DNA from: Fischerella sp.
GTDB lineage: Bacteria; Cyanobacteriota; Cyanobacteriia; Cyanobacteriales; Nostocaceae
Direction of reading: 5' to 3'
Assembly: GCA_026419705.1 (NCBI GenBank)
Contig: JANZYY010000186.1
Location: 1-9,020, forward strand
Length of the DNA: 9,020 nucleotides
Part shown: in pieces, positions 1-6,580 of the stretch
Layout: the number at the start of each line of letters is the position of its first letter
Numbering within the stretch: the first letter of the stretch is position 1
Translations under genes and position numbers: made by a program
Notes under the pieces: generated by a model
Told to the model about the DNA's origin: nothing
What the model saw: the letters and a program-made list of their open reading frames with translations, nothing else
The model's database searches: none

Positions 1-845
1 GCTCCGGAGGCTTGTTCTGAGTCTTCGCCAATGGCGGAAGAACGCACCACTAAAGGACATAAATCCGGCGGGTTGAGATAGTCAATCAATGCTTGGGGAT
101 CTTCATAGGGGGTAAGTACCCATCCCTTGGGGACTGGATAACCCCATCGCTTAATTTGAGATAACCTGGCTGCTTTGTATCCGACTAAATTAGCATCTAA
201 TTCGTCATCTAGAGAAAGAATCCCTTGCTCACCCCGCAAAAATTGCAACACTGATTGCGATTCTGGTTGCGCCTGTTGGATGGGTAGATCTAAATCATCA
301 GGTATTTGTTTGTAAATCCAACCCAGTAATGCTGCAAGTGCTACTGCCGCAGCGATCAAAAATGCATTGTCTAGGTGCAAAATCCCTAAAATTATTGGAA
401 ATATCAACAAAACTACATATTTTGCCAACTGGCGATCGCGAAAAATGGTAAAACTAATACTGGCGACTAAAAATACAAATCCGGCTGCCAGGGGATCGTG
501 TACCATAAATCCCCAAACGACATTTGTCGTCCCTGCTCCTCTACCCATCCAGTATCTGCCCATCACTAAAGCTATCAGGGCTACCAATTCCCAAGCTGAA
601 CCATCTGGAAAAAAAGCACGAGCAATCAGAACTGCGGCAATTCCCTTTGCAGCCTCCGACAATACCGCCAAAATTCCCACAACTGTACCGCCATGATAGA
701 AAGCGGCTGATACTCCAATGTTGCCAGTACCGATTTCCGCTAATTGCCGCCCCTTAAGAACTTGAGTAATCCAGGCAATTAACGGTAATGCACCCAATAA
801 TGGGCAGACGATCAAAATAATTAAGACACCCCAGAGTTCAAGCAT
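1..845 (-). CDS. PlsY-like membrane domain fused to PEP synthase/PPDK-type ATP-binding domain (partial, C-terminus off left edge)
   Basis: The frame is open for 281 codons from ATG at 845 and runs off the left edge. Residues 1-180 form a hydrophobic multi-span region resembling the PlsY glycerol-3-phosphate acyltransferase family (DUF205): a GTGNIG loop at 39-44 matches the first PlsY motif, EAAKG at 64-68 resembles the second (usually D..KG), and GRYWMGRGAGTTN at 96-108 is a shortened counterpart of the third. The TN and R positions after motif 1 and the GH of motif 3 are not conserved, so acyltransferase activity is doubtful. After a linker (about 181-205), residues 206-281 read like the start of a pyruvate/PEP-binding ATP-grasp domain: NLVGYKAARL (219-228), GYPVPKGWVLT (235-245) and VVRSSAIGEDSEQASG (266-281). 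In that family these residues contact nucleotide. The job of such a fusion is unknown; a membrane-coupled phosphotransfer role is only an inference. The domain calls are fairly firm, the function is not. Confidence 0.82.
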   Translation of the reverse strand, partial: MLELWGVLIILIVCPLLGALPLIAWITQVLKGRQLAEIGTGNIGVSAAFYHGGTVVGILAVLSEAAKGIAAVLIARAFFPDGSAWELVALIALVMGRYWMGRGAGTTNVVWGFMVHDPLAAGFVFLVASISFTIFRDRQLAKYVVLLIFPIILGILHLDNAFLIAAAVALAALLGWIYKQIPDDLDLPIQQAQPESQSVLQFLRGEQGILSLDDELDANLVGYKAARLSQIKRWGYPVPKGWVLTPYEDPQALIDYLNPPDLCPLVVRSSAIGEDSEQASG

Positions 846-856
846 TTTGGATTTTG

Positions 857-885
857 GATTTTAGATACATCTTCAATCTAAAATC
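857..885 (-). other. Perfect 10-bp stem-loop in the leader of the PlsY-like fusion gene
   Basis: GATTTTAGAT (857-866) and ATCTAAAATC (876-885) are exact inverted repeats separated by 9 nt. If the promoter at 920-948 is used, this hairpin lies in the roughly 70-nt leader, 11 nt from the start codon. It belongs to a run of AATCTAAAATC/ATTTTGG-like heptamers (845-898) of a style common between genes in Nostoc-type genomes, so it may simply be a low-complexity repeat. No Shine-Dalgarno sequence is visible before the start codon at 845. Confidence 0.5.
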
Positions 886-919
886 TCAAATCTCAAATTG
901 TTAGTAAATTTTAGGAGTT

Positions 920-948
920 TTTATAAATACATTGAGAATATTTCTCAA
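920..948 (-). promoter_or_regulatory. Sigma70-type promoter for the PlsY-like fusion gene
   Basis: Read on the minus strand, TTGAGA (948-943) and TATAAA (925-920) are separated by exactly 17 bp, close to the consensus -35 and -10 boxes. Transcription would start near 913 and give a leader of about 70 nt to the ATG at 845. It is the best promoter match in the window by eye. The TSS has not been mapped. Confidence 0.55.
932..948. promoter_or_regulatory. Perfect palindrome overlapping the -35 box (possible operator)
   Basis: TTGAGAA (932-938), TAT, TTCTCAA (942-948) is a perfect 7-bp inverted repeat with a 3-bp spacer. It covers the -35 box and half of the spacer of the promoter at 920-948, a position typical of repressor operators. 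The binding protein is not identified and no regulator gene is present in the window. Confidence 0.4.
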
Positions 949-1056
949 ATTTTCTATGTGTTGTTTGCAGTCATGATTTTGGAAGTAACCAAAAATTTTA
1001 TACTCCCAATCTTACTGAGTACTGTCAAGGTGTGAGCTATACAAATAAATTCTTCT

Positions 1057-1078
1057 TAGAATGTCTGTAGAATGTCTG
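1057..1078. repeat. 11-bp tandem duplication
   Basis: TAGAATGTCTG occurs twice back to back (1057-1067 and 1068-1078), directly beside and slightly overlapping the inverted repeat at 1076-1121. It looks like a local duplication at the edge of that repeat. No function is evident. Confidence 0.75.
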
Positions 1079-1121
1079 TGTGCCTTGGTGGCAAAAATTT
1101 TTTCACCACAAAGACACTCAG
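1076..1121. repeat. Dispersed inverted repeat, copy 1 (degraded)
   Basis: The left arm CTGTGTGCCTTGGTGG (1076-1091) pairs with CCACAAAGACACTCAG (1106-1121) at 13 of 16 positions around a T-rich loop. It shares the GTG.CTTGGTGG / CCAC.AAGACAC core with the repeats at 6503-6565 and 8902-8952, so it is one family in three places. This copy lies between two minus-strand genes and, as RNA read on the minus strand, would fold about 60 nt after the stop codon of the 46-residue gene, where it could end its transcript. Confidence 0.65.
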
Positions 1122-1179
1122 ATACGAAGGTAATAATATCCTCTTTTATCTAGATTGAGGTATTTGTATGCTTTTGCAT

Positions 1180-1320
1180 TTAATTTACTGCATAGGCTGC
1201 TTGCAGCGCCCAAATAATTAGAGCTGCAATTCCTCCTAAAACTAAGATGGTGGAAATTGTGAGTGCTTTTGGAGAATCTGCACCCTCAAATTTCATGATT
1301 CCTCGGTTGAGTTCAGACAT
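1180..1320 (-). CDS. Small single-span membrane protein, 46 aa
   Basis: ATG at 1320 to TAA at 1182-1180 encodes 46 residues. The N-terminal 20 are polar (MSELNRGIMKFEGADSP) and end in KAL. Residues 21-44 form one hydrophobic helix with GG and AALIIWAL in it, followed by the C-terminus AVN. The compact design, a soluble start and one helix, is like the small subunits and assembly factors of thylakoid complexes, but I cannot place it in a named family and do not assign one. AGAGGG lies 10 nt upstream of the ATG as a possible ribosome-binding site, and a TACAAT -10-like hexamer (minus strand, 1372-1367) lies about 47 nt upstream without a good -35. The inverted repeat at 1076-1121 follows the stop. 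The clean hydrophobic pattern and the conventional start and stop argue for a real gene. Confidence 0.72.
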   Translation of the reverse strand: MSELNRGIMKFEGADSPKALTISTILVLGGIAALIIWALQAAYAVN

Positions 1321-1461
1321 AGCTTTGTAACCCTCTTTTAATGGCAGTGCGATTTTGTCGGTTCTGATTGTAGTCTTTTAGTTCGCAATTGATGCTCAGT
1401 AGCTACTATTATTTTGTTTAAGCTTTGCTAAGCTGACATCACCACAATCACTGAACTCAAG

Positions 1462-1493
1462 GTAAGTACTATCTGCTTTTATACAATACTTAC
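1462..1493. repeat. Short inverted repeat in divergent spacer
   Basis: GTAAGTA (1462-1468) and TACTTAC (1487-1493) are exact complements around an 18-nt loop. They sit in the 307-bp spacer (1321-1627) between the divergent 46-residue gene and the SGNH hydrolase. A regulatory role is possible but unsupported. I see no convincing promoter for the plus-strand gene, only an isolated TATAAAAT at 1514-1521. Confidence 0.4.
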
Positions 1494-1543
1494 GGTTAAT
1501 TGCTGTAATTAAGTATAAAATACAACAATAATAGTAATAGTTA

Positions 1544-1600
1544 GTTGATGGTTGTTGGTAGGCTGTTCCAAGTTCTTCCAACCAACAAACAACCACCAAC
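1544..1600. repeat. Imperfect hairpin of GTTGG/CCAAC repeats upstream of SGNH hydrolase
   Basis: GTTGATGGTTGTTGGT (1544-1559) can pair with ACCAACAAACAACCACCAAC (1581-1600), with one mismatch and a 4-nt bulge, around a 21-nt loop. It ends 13 nt before the AAAGGTG ribosome-binding site of the next gene, so as RNA it would be a leader hairpin. GTTGGTTGTTGG-type tracts are frequent between genes in Nostoc-like genomes, so it may be just a dispersed repeat. Confidence 0.55.
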
Positions 1601-1627
1601 AATATATTAATTTAAAGGTGTTCGCAC

Positions 1628-2599
1628 GTGAAAGAGATATTGGTAATAATTTTAGCGGTAGTTGTGAGCTTGTTTGTGGTAATTGAAGTTGGACTGCGAT
1701 CGCTTTTTGGTTTTGGTAATCCCCTCATCTATATTGCTGATGAGCAAATTGGCTATCTGTTGGCTCCCAACCAGCGCACCCGTCGCTATGGCAATCGCAT
1801 TGAAATTAATCAGTATTCTATGCGAGGTGAAGCAATACAGCAAACACCTTCATCCTCTACTCTGCGGGTATTGCTGTTGGGAGACTCAATTGCTAACGGT
1901 GGCTGGTGGACAGACCAAGATTCTACAATTTCTAGTCTCATGCAGCGCTCTTTAGCATCGGCAAGTATTAGTAATTATTATAATAAAGTAGAAGTTTTAA
2001 ATGCTTCGGCTAATTCTTGGGGACCAAGAAATGAATTAGCTTATTTAGAGCAATTTGGGAGTTTTAACGCGCAAGCGGTGGTATTGCTAATTAATACAGA
2101 TGACTTATTTGCTGCTGCTCCCACATCTTTGCCAGTAGGGCGCGACCGCAACTATCCAGACCAAAAACCGCCTTTAGCATTGTTAGAAGTATTTCAGCGT
2201 TATATCAAAAAGCCAAAACCAATACCAGAAATGCAAACAGTACAAAAAGAAGATGGCGATCGCGTGGGTGTAAATTTAGAAGCAATTGGTAAAATCCAAG
2301 CACTGACACGTCAAAGTCACAGCCAATTTCTACTAGCCATGACTCCCTTACTGCGCGAAATCGGTTCACCAGGTCCCCGCGATTATGAAATGAAAGCACG
2401 TCAGCGCCTGACTGAATTCACCAAAATGCAGCAAATTAGCTATATAGATTTTTTGCCGCTATTTAACGCTACTAAAGACCCAAAAACCTTATACCAAGAC
2501 CACATCCACCTCAACTTGCAAGGAAATCAACTCGTGAGTAAGGCGATCGAGCGAAAGTTGGTAGAGTTATTGGGGCAAAGAATATCACAAACTGAGTAG
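1628..2599 (+). CDS. Membrane-anchored SGNH/GDSL-type hydrolase
   Basis: The product is 323 aa. The N-terminus carries one hydrophobic helix (about residues 4-22: ILVIILAVVVSLFVVIEVG), best read as a signal anchor, which would place the catalytic domain outside the cytoplasm. SGNH family features follow: LLLGDSIANGG with the nucleophile Ser87 in G85-D86-S87 (block I), a Gly in NSWGPRNELAYLEQFG (block II), INTDD at 155-159 in the place of the usual block III GxND, and DHIH at 291-294 giving the Asp291/His294 pair (block V). Members are esterases, lipases or O-acetyl (de)acetylases of polysaccharides; the substrate here is not predictable. The start is GTG, chosen because AAAGGTG (1614-1620) lies 7 nt upstream and because the helix begins at once. 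The gene stands alone on plus, diverging from the small gene at 1180-1320. Confidence 0.85.
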   Translation: MKEILVIILAVVVSLFVVIEVGLRSLFGFGNPLIYIADEQIGYLLAPNQRTRRYGNRIEINQYSMRGEAIQQTPSSSTLRVLLLGDSIANGGWWTDQDSTISSLMQRSLASASISNYYNKVEVLNASANSWGPRNELAYLEQFGSFNAQAVVLLINTDDLFAAAPTSLPVGRDRNYPDQKPPLALLEVFQRYIKKPKPIPEMQTVQKEDGDRVGVNLEAIGKIQALTRQSHSQFLLAMTPLLREIGSPGPRDYEMKARQRLTEFTKMQQISYIDFLPLFNATKDPKTLYQDHIHLNLQGNQLVSKAIERKLVELLGQRISQTE

Positions 2600-2650
2600 A
2601 AGGCACAAAGCCTGATTCCCAGATCGCCTGAATATGTGCGGCTGTTCGAG

Positions 2651-2776
2651 ATGAAAAAACTTGGCGGTTCAATAATTTATCCTCAGATTCAGAAACGCCA
2701 AAAAAACATAAAAGACAATATTGACCGAACAAAAGCAGCGGTTGCGAGGGTAGAGCGTATTCATGTTCAATTCTGA
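2651..2776 (+). pseudogene. Possible relic of a transposase C-terminus
   Basis: A short open stretch encodes 41 residues from ATG at 2651. IIYPQIQKRQKNIKDNIDRT followed by KAAVARVERIHVQF recalls the end of IS5-type DDE transposases, where a basic, Asn-rich stretch precedes an R.RVEH.FG motif carrying the catalytic Glu. The frame stays open backwards to the SGNH hydrolase stop at 2597-2599 but ends at 2776, before the rest of such a domain. No terminal inverted repeats or target duplication were found. It could equally be chance coding potential. The remainder of the 2600-2882 spacer shows nothing else I can name. Confidence 0.3.
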
Positions 2777-2882
2777 ATCATTCCAAATGGTTAGCTAAAA
2801 AGCCCTACAATCTGCACACGTCTGCTTTACAGGCACGGTAAACTGTTTGAGTTAAGCCACGCTTTGTTAACAACATAGTCCC

Positions 2883-5033
2883 ATGCCACATTTTTTATTA
2901 GAAGTTGGTACAGAAGAATTACCTGCAAGTTTTTTGAGTAGCGCTGTTGCACAGTGGAAATCACTGATTCCTAAAAGTCTCGAAGAAAATAACCTCAACA
3001 GTGATACTGTAGAAGTATACGGTACTCCTCGGCGTCTGGCGGTATTGATCGAAGGTTTACCATCCAAGCAAGCAGACCGAGAAGAAGAAGTGAAAGGACC
3101 GCCAGCACAAGCAGCTTTTAAAAATGGCAAACCGACACCAGCCGCCCAAGGTTTTGCCAAAAAGCAAGGCGTGGAACTCGATGCTTTACAAATCCGCGCC
3201 ACTGAGAAAGGGGATTTTGTGTTTGTACGGAAAGTCATCCCCGGTCGCAGTGTGGCGGAAATTCTCACAGAACTTGTTCCCCAGTGGATTTTGAGTTTAG
3301 AAGGTAAGCGCCTGATGCGCTGGGGTGATGGAGATTTGCGGTTTTCTCGTCCAATCCGTTGGTTGGTGACTTTATTAGATGATGCGGTACTGCCGATAGA
3401 ATTAGTGAATGGGTCTGAGACGATTAAGAGCGATCGCATTTCTCAAGGTCATCGCGTTTTACATCCACAACCAGTCACAATTCCCCAAGCTACTGATTAC
3501 GTGGCTGTAATGCGCTTGGCATCGGTTGTTGTTAATATCGAGGAACGCGCAAATATTATCACCCACGAAGTTAAAGAATCTGCCCAAAAGTTAAATGGGT
3601 ATACAGAAATTTACCCAGACTTATTAGAGGAAGTTACGAATTTGGTCGAATGGCCTTCAGCAGTAATTGGTGAGTTTGAAAGCGAATTTTTGAACTTGCC
3701 AGTAGAGGTCATTACTACTGTTATGGTGCATCATCAGCGTTATTTTCCTGTATTTAAAGCCAGTAACCATCAAGAATTACTGCCGTATTTTATCACCATT
3801 TCCAATGGCGATCCAGCCAAAGCAGATATCATTGCTGTCGGTAACGCCAGAGTCATTCGCGCCCGTTTAGCTGATGGTAAGTTTTTCTATGATGCTGATT
3901 TAAAAAATCCTTTGGATAGTTTTTTACCACAGTTAGCAAAAGTAACTTTCCAAGAAAATTTGGGTTCTTTGTTAGACAAAGTTGGGCGTGTCTCCAAAAT
4001 TGCTACGCAGATTGCCCAGCAACTAAAATTAAGCGAAGAAGAAAGCCATAACATTCACCGCGCTGCTTTATTATGTAAGGCTGATTTGGTGAGTCAAATG
4101 GTGTATGAATTCCCAGAATTGCAAGGAATAATGGGACAAAAATATGCCTTGGCAAGTGGAGAACCAGAAGCAGTAGCAACGGCAATTTTTGAACATTATT
4201 TACCCAGGGGAGCAGATGATACTTTACCCCAAACAATTACAGGTCAAGTTGTCGGTTTAGCAGACAGACTAGATACATTAGTAAGCATCTTTGGTTTGGG
4301 GATGATTCCCACCGGTTCTTCTGACCCATTTGCCTTGCGGCGAGCAGCAAATGCTGTAATTAACATTACATGGGCAGCAGATTTAGCTATTAATTTACAG
4401 CAGCTATTAGAGCAAATAGCCAGAGATTTTGTGGCAGAACATGACAAAAATCAAACAGAATTAGTTCATGCTTTGCAAGAATTTTTCTGGCAACGCATCC
4501 GTACCTTGCTGCAAGAAGAAAAACATATAGATTACGACTTGGTCAATGCAGTCTTGGGAGAAAATGACCCAGAGTATGCACAAAGAGCGCTACAAGATTT
4601 ATTGGATGTGCGCGATCGCGCCTTATTCCTGCAAAAAATCCGCAATGATGGTACGTTAGATAAAATTTACGAAACCGTCAACCGTTCTGCACGTTTGGCA
4701 GCGCAAGGAGATTTAGACACTAAACAGTTGGATCCAACCACTGTGGTTAGTCCAGAACTATTCCAAAAGCCATCTGAGGCAGCTTTTTATCATGCCCTAT
4801 TAGATTTACTACCACAAACGCAAGCAGCACAGCGATCGCGAAACTATCAACAGTTAGTAGCAGCCCTAGAAAAAATTGCTCCCACGGTAAGTAACTTTTT
4901 TGACGGTCCAGAAAGCGTTTTGGTCATGGATCCCGATCCCCAAATCAAGCGCAACAGGCTAAATTTGCTTGGTTTACTTCGCAATCATGCCCGGATTTTA
5001 GCGGACTTTGGCGCAATTGTAAAAAATTTATAG
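2883..5033 (+). CDS. glyS: Glycine--tRNA ligase beta subunit
   Basis: At 716 aa the length is normal for the beta chain of the bacterial alpha2beta2 glycyl-tRNA synthetase, which charges tRNA-Gly with glycine in the cytoplasm. The alpha chain (glyQ) carries the class II active site and is not in this window, as is usual in cyanobacteria. Family signatures are present throughout: LLEVGTEELPASFL at 5-18, YGTPRRLAV, the KGPP loop, MRWGDGDLRFSRPIRWLV, GHRVLHP, VHHQRYFPVF and NARVIRARLADGKFFYD. The HD-like middle runs from LCKADLVSQMVYEFPELQG to LADRLDTLVSIFGLG, followed by GSSDPFALRRAA. The C-terminal DALR-type anticodon-binding domain ends in FFDGPESVLVMD and NRLNLLGLLRNHARILADF. No Shine-Dalgarno sequence precedes the ATG, which is common in this group; the start is set by the conserved N-terminus. 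murD follows 85 nt later on the same strand. Confidence 0.97.
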   Translation: MPHFLLEVGTEELPASFLSSAVAQWKSLIPKSLEENNLNSDTVEVYGTPRRLAVLIEGLPSKQADREEEVKGPPAQAAFKNGKPTPAAQGFAKKQGVELDALQIRATEKGDFVFVRKVIPGRSVAEILTELVPQWILSLEGKRLMRWGDGDLRFSRPIRWLVTLLDDAVLPIELVNGSETIKSDRISQGHRVLHPQPVTIPQATDYVAVMRLASVVVNIEERANIITHEVKESAQKLNGYTEIYPDLLEEVTNLVEWPSAVIGEFESEFLNLPVEVITTVMVHHQRYFPVFKASNHQELLPYFITISNGDPAKADIIAVGNARVIRARLADGKFFYDADLKNPLDSFLPQLAKVTFQENLGSLLDKVGRVSKIATQIAQQLKLSEEESHNIHRAALLCKADLVSQMVYEFPELQGIMGQKYALASGEPEAVATAIFEHYLPRGADDTLPQTITGQVVGLADRLDTLVSIFGLGMIPTGSSDPFALRRAANAVINITWAADLAINLQQLLEQIARDFVAEHDKNQTELVHALQEFFWQRIRTLLQEEKHIDYDLVNAVLGENDPEYAQRALQDLLDVRDRALFLQKIRNDGTLDKIYETVNRSARLAAQGDLDTKQLDPTTVVSPELFQKPSEAAFYHALLDLLPQTQAAQRSRNYQQLVAALEKIAPTVSNFFDGPESVLVMDPDPQIKRNRLNLLGLLRNHARILADFGAIVKNL

Positions 5034-5054
5034 CCAAAGTCTATAAAAAGGATG

Positions 5055-5075
5055 GTGTCAATTGTGCCAAGACAC
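5055..5075 (+). other. Bulged hairpin in glyS-murD spacer
   Basis: GTGTC, a 2-nt bulge and TTG pair with CAAGACAC across 5055-5075. It lies 44 nt before the chosen murD ATG. It has no following T-run, so it does not look like a terminator. With only 85 nt between glyS and murD and no clear promoter, co-transcription is plausible. Confidence 0.3.
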
Positions 5076-5118
5076 GCTACGATAAATTGTGCTTAACCAG
5101 GGACTTCTGCTACAGTCT

Positions 5119-6498
5119 ATGCCCAAAGCTCATGTAATTGGATTAGGAAAGTCCGGTGTTGCAGCGGCGAGATTGTTGAAACGGCAAGGTTGGCAGGTGG
5201 TGCTAAGCGATCGCAACACCACCGAAAACCTCCGTCAACAACAACAAGAACTCGCAGCCGAACAAATTGTTGTTGAACTGGGATATTCCCTGGACTTGAA
5301 TAGTTCAGATCTACCCCAGCTAATAGTTGTTAGTCCCGGTGTTCCTTGGGATATTCCCGTATTAGTCCAAGCACGAGAATTGGGTATAGAAACTATCGGG
5401 GAAATGGAACTTGCATGGCGCCATCTACAATCCATACCTTGGGTGGCAATTACTGGTACCAACGGTAAAACCACCACTACTTCCCTGATTGCTGCCATTT
5501 TTCAAACAGCAGGATTTGATGCTCCGGCTTGCGGTAACATTGGCTACCCTGCTTGTGAAGTCGCCCTCTCGTTAAAACCTCCTGAATGGGTAATTGCTGA
5601 GATTAGCAGCTATCAAATTGAATCATCTACCTCTGTAAAACCACATATTGGCGTGTGGACGACCTTCACACCCGATCACCTCAGCCGCCATAAAACATTA
5701 GATAATTATTACAACATCAAAGCCCAATTACTGCGACGGTGTGAGATACAGGTGTTCAATGGCGATGATACTTACTTAAACAAACTTGGTTTGAGCCATT
5801 GGCCCGACGCCTATTGGACAAGCGTTAAAGGCAAAGATTACCTAATTGGAGAAAAAGGCTACTACATAGAAGATGATTGGGTTGTAGAGACGCGACATGT
5901 TGCGTCTCTACAGAAAGACGAACCCATCGTGAAAGTATCTGCGTTGCGGATGGTGGGAGAACACAACCAGCAAAATTTATTAATGTCAGTTGCAGCGGCG
6001 CGGTTGGCAGGAATCGATAAAACAGCAATTTCTCGTGCGATCGGTGAATTTCCCGGCGTTCCCCATCGCTTAGAACACATTTGTAACTGGCAAGGTATTG
6101 ACTTTATCAACGATAGCAAAGCCACTAATTACGACGCTGCCGAAGTAGGATTAGCATCAGTAAAAAGTCCGGTAATTTTAATTGCAGGTGGCGAAGCCAA
6201 AGCTGGCAATGATACCGGCTGGATTGCAAAAATTAAAACCAAAGTCGCCGCAGTTTTACTTATTGGTAATGCAGCCCCCACCTTCTCCCAACGCCTGCAA
6301 GAAGTCGGATATACCAATTACGAAATTGTAGAAACAATGGATCGGGCTGTTTCTAAGTCAGCAGAATTAGCGAAACAGTATCAAGCACCTGTAGTCTTGC
6401 TTTCACCTGCGTGTGCAAGTTTTGACCAATACCCTAACTTCGAAGTGCGAGGCGACCATTTCCGGCAGTTGTGCTTAGAATTGGTAGGAAAAAGTTAA
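5119..6498 (+). CDS. murD: UDP-N-acetylmuramoyl-L-alanine--D-glutamate ligase
   Basis: MurD adds D-glutamate to UDP-MurNAc-L-Ala in the cytoplasm, using ATP, in peptidoglycan precursor synthesis. From ATG at 5119 it is 459 aa, a normal length. The N-terminal UDP-binding domain begins MPKAHVIGLGKSGVAAARLL. The ATP loop GTNGKTTTT is at 113-121, then come GNIGYP, ISSYQIESS and TFTPDHLSRHKTLDNYYNIK of the central domain, and NDSKATN (331-337) and SPACASFDQ (429-437) of the C-terminal domain. An upstream in-frame GTG at 5089 would add ten residues (MLNQGLLLQS). I prefer 5119 because the glycine-rich motif then sits where cyanobacterial MurD proteins have it; neither start has a well-spaced ribosome-binding site (AGGGA is 15 nt before 5119). 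Residues 256-265 are encoded by a palindromic repeat (see 5883-5912). The gene may be co-transcribed with glyS and converges on the gene at 6581-7933. Confidence 0.96.
   Translation: MPKAHVIGLGKSGVAAARLLKRQGWQVVLSDRNTTENLRQQQQELAAEQIVVELGYSLDLNSSDLPQLIVVSPGVPWDIPVLVQARELGIETIGEMELAWRHLQSIPWVAITGTNGKTTTTSLIAAIFQTAGFDAPACGNIGYPACEVALSLKPPEWVIAEISSYQIESSTSVKPHIGVWTTFTPDHLSRHKTLDNYYNIKAQLLRRCEIQVFNGDDTYLNKLGLSHWPDAYWTSVKGKDYLIGEKGYYIEDDWVVETRHVASLQKDEPIVKVSALRMVGEHNQQNLLMSVAAARLAGIDKTAISRAIGEFPGVPHRLEHICNWQGIDFINDSKATNYDAAEVGLASVKSPVILIAGGEAKAGNDTGWIAKIKTKVAAVLLIGNAAPTFSQRLQEVGYTNYEIVETMDRAVSKSAELAKQYQAPVVLLSPACASFDQYPNFEVRGDHFRQLCLELVGKS
5883..5912. repeat. Dispersed palindromic repeat inserted in frame in murD
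   Basis: TGTAGAGACGCGACA (5883-5897) is followed by its complement TGTTGCGTCTCTACA (5898-5912). This is a 30-bp palindrome with a single mismatched pair (5894/5901), which becomes a G-U wobble in RNA. The GTAGAGACG...CGTCTCTAC form is that of a small palindrome I know as frequent in Nostoc-type genomes, normally between genes. Here it is translated in frame as VETRHVASLQ (residues 256-265), between YYIEDDWV and KDEPIVKVS, without a stop. Confidence 0.75.
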
Positions 6499-6502
6499 AA
6501 TA

Positions 6503-6565
6503 CTTTGTGTCTTCGTGTCTTGGTGGTTCAAGTTTGTTTAACCACTAAGGCACAAAGACACCAAG
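6503..6565. terminator. Large inverted repeat between convergent genes (dispersed repeat copy 2, likely bidirectional terminator)
   Basis: A 26-nt left arm (6503-6528, CTTTGTGTCTTCGTGTC...) and a right arm (6540-6565) match at 22 of 26 positions around an 11-nt loop. This is the best-preserved of three family members in the window (others at 1076-1121 and 8902-8952). It starts 4 nt after the murD stop and ends 15 nt before the stop of the converging FAD gene, so it can fold at the 3' end of both transcripts. There is no classical T-run right beside it, so terminator function is inferred from position and stem strength. Confidence 0.65.
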
Positions 6566-6580
6566 TTTGGTAATACCCAA

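Noticed and set aside
367..757. Two plus-strand open frames of 109 and 77 codons
   Set aside because: They overlap the uninterrupted minus-strand PlsY-like frame, have no ribosome-binding sites and read as low-complexity shadow protein.
1396..1602. 68-codon minus-strand frame in the divergent spacer
   Set aside because: Its first half is made by the GTTGG/CCAAC repeat and TAATAG runs (YYYYCC tract). There is no ribosome-binding site and no plausible protein.
2867..3439. 190-codon open frame on minus, antisense to glyS
   Set aside because: It lies almost wholly within glyS, has a composition typical of an antisense shadow and shows no domain. glyS is clearly the real gene.
5089..5118. Upstream GTG start for murD
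   Set aside because: It would add MLNQGLLLQS ahead of the usual MPKA.VIGLG start. No ribosome-binding site supports it, so it is kept only as an alternative.
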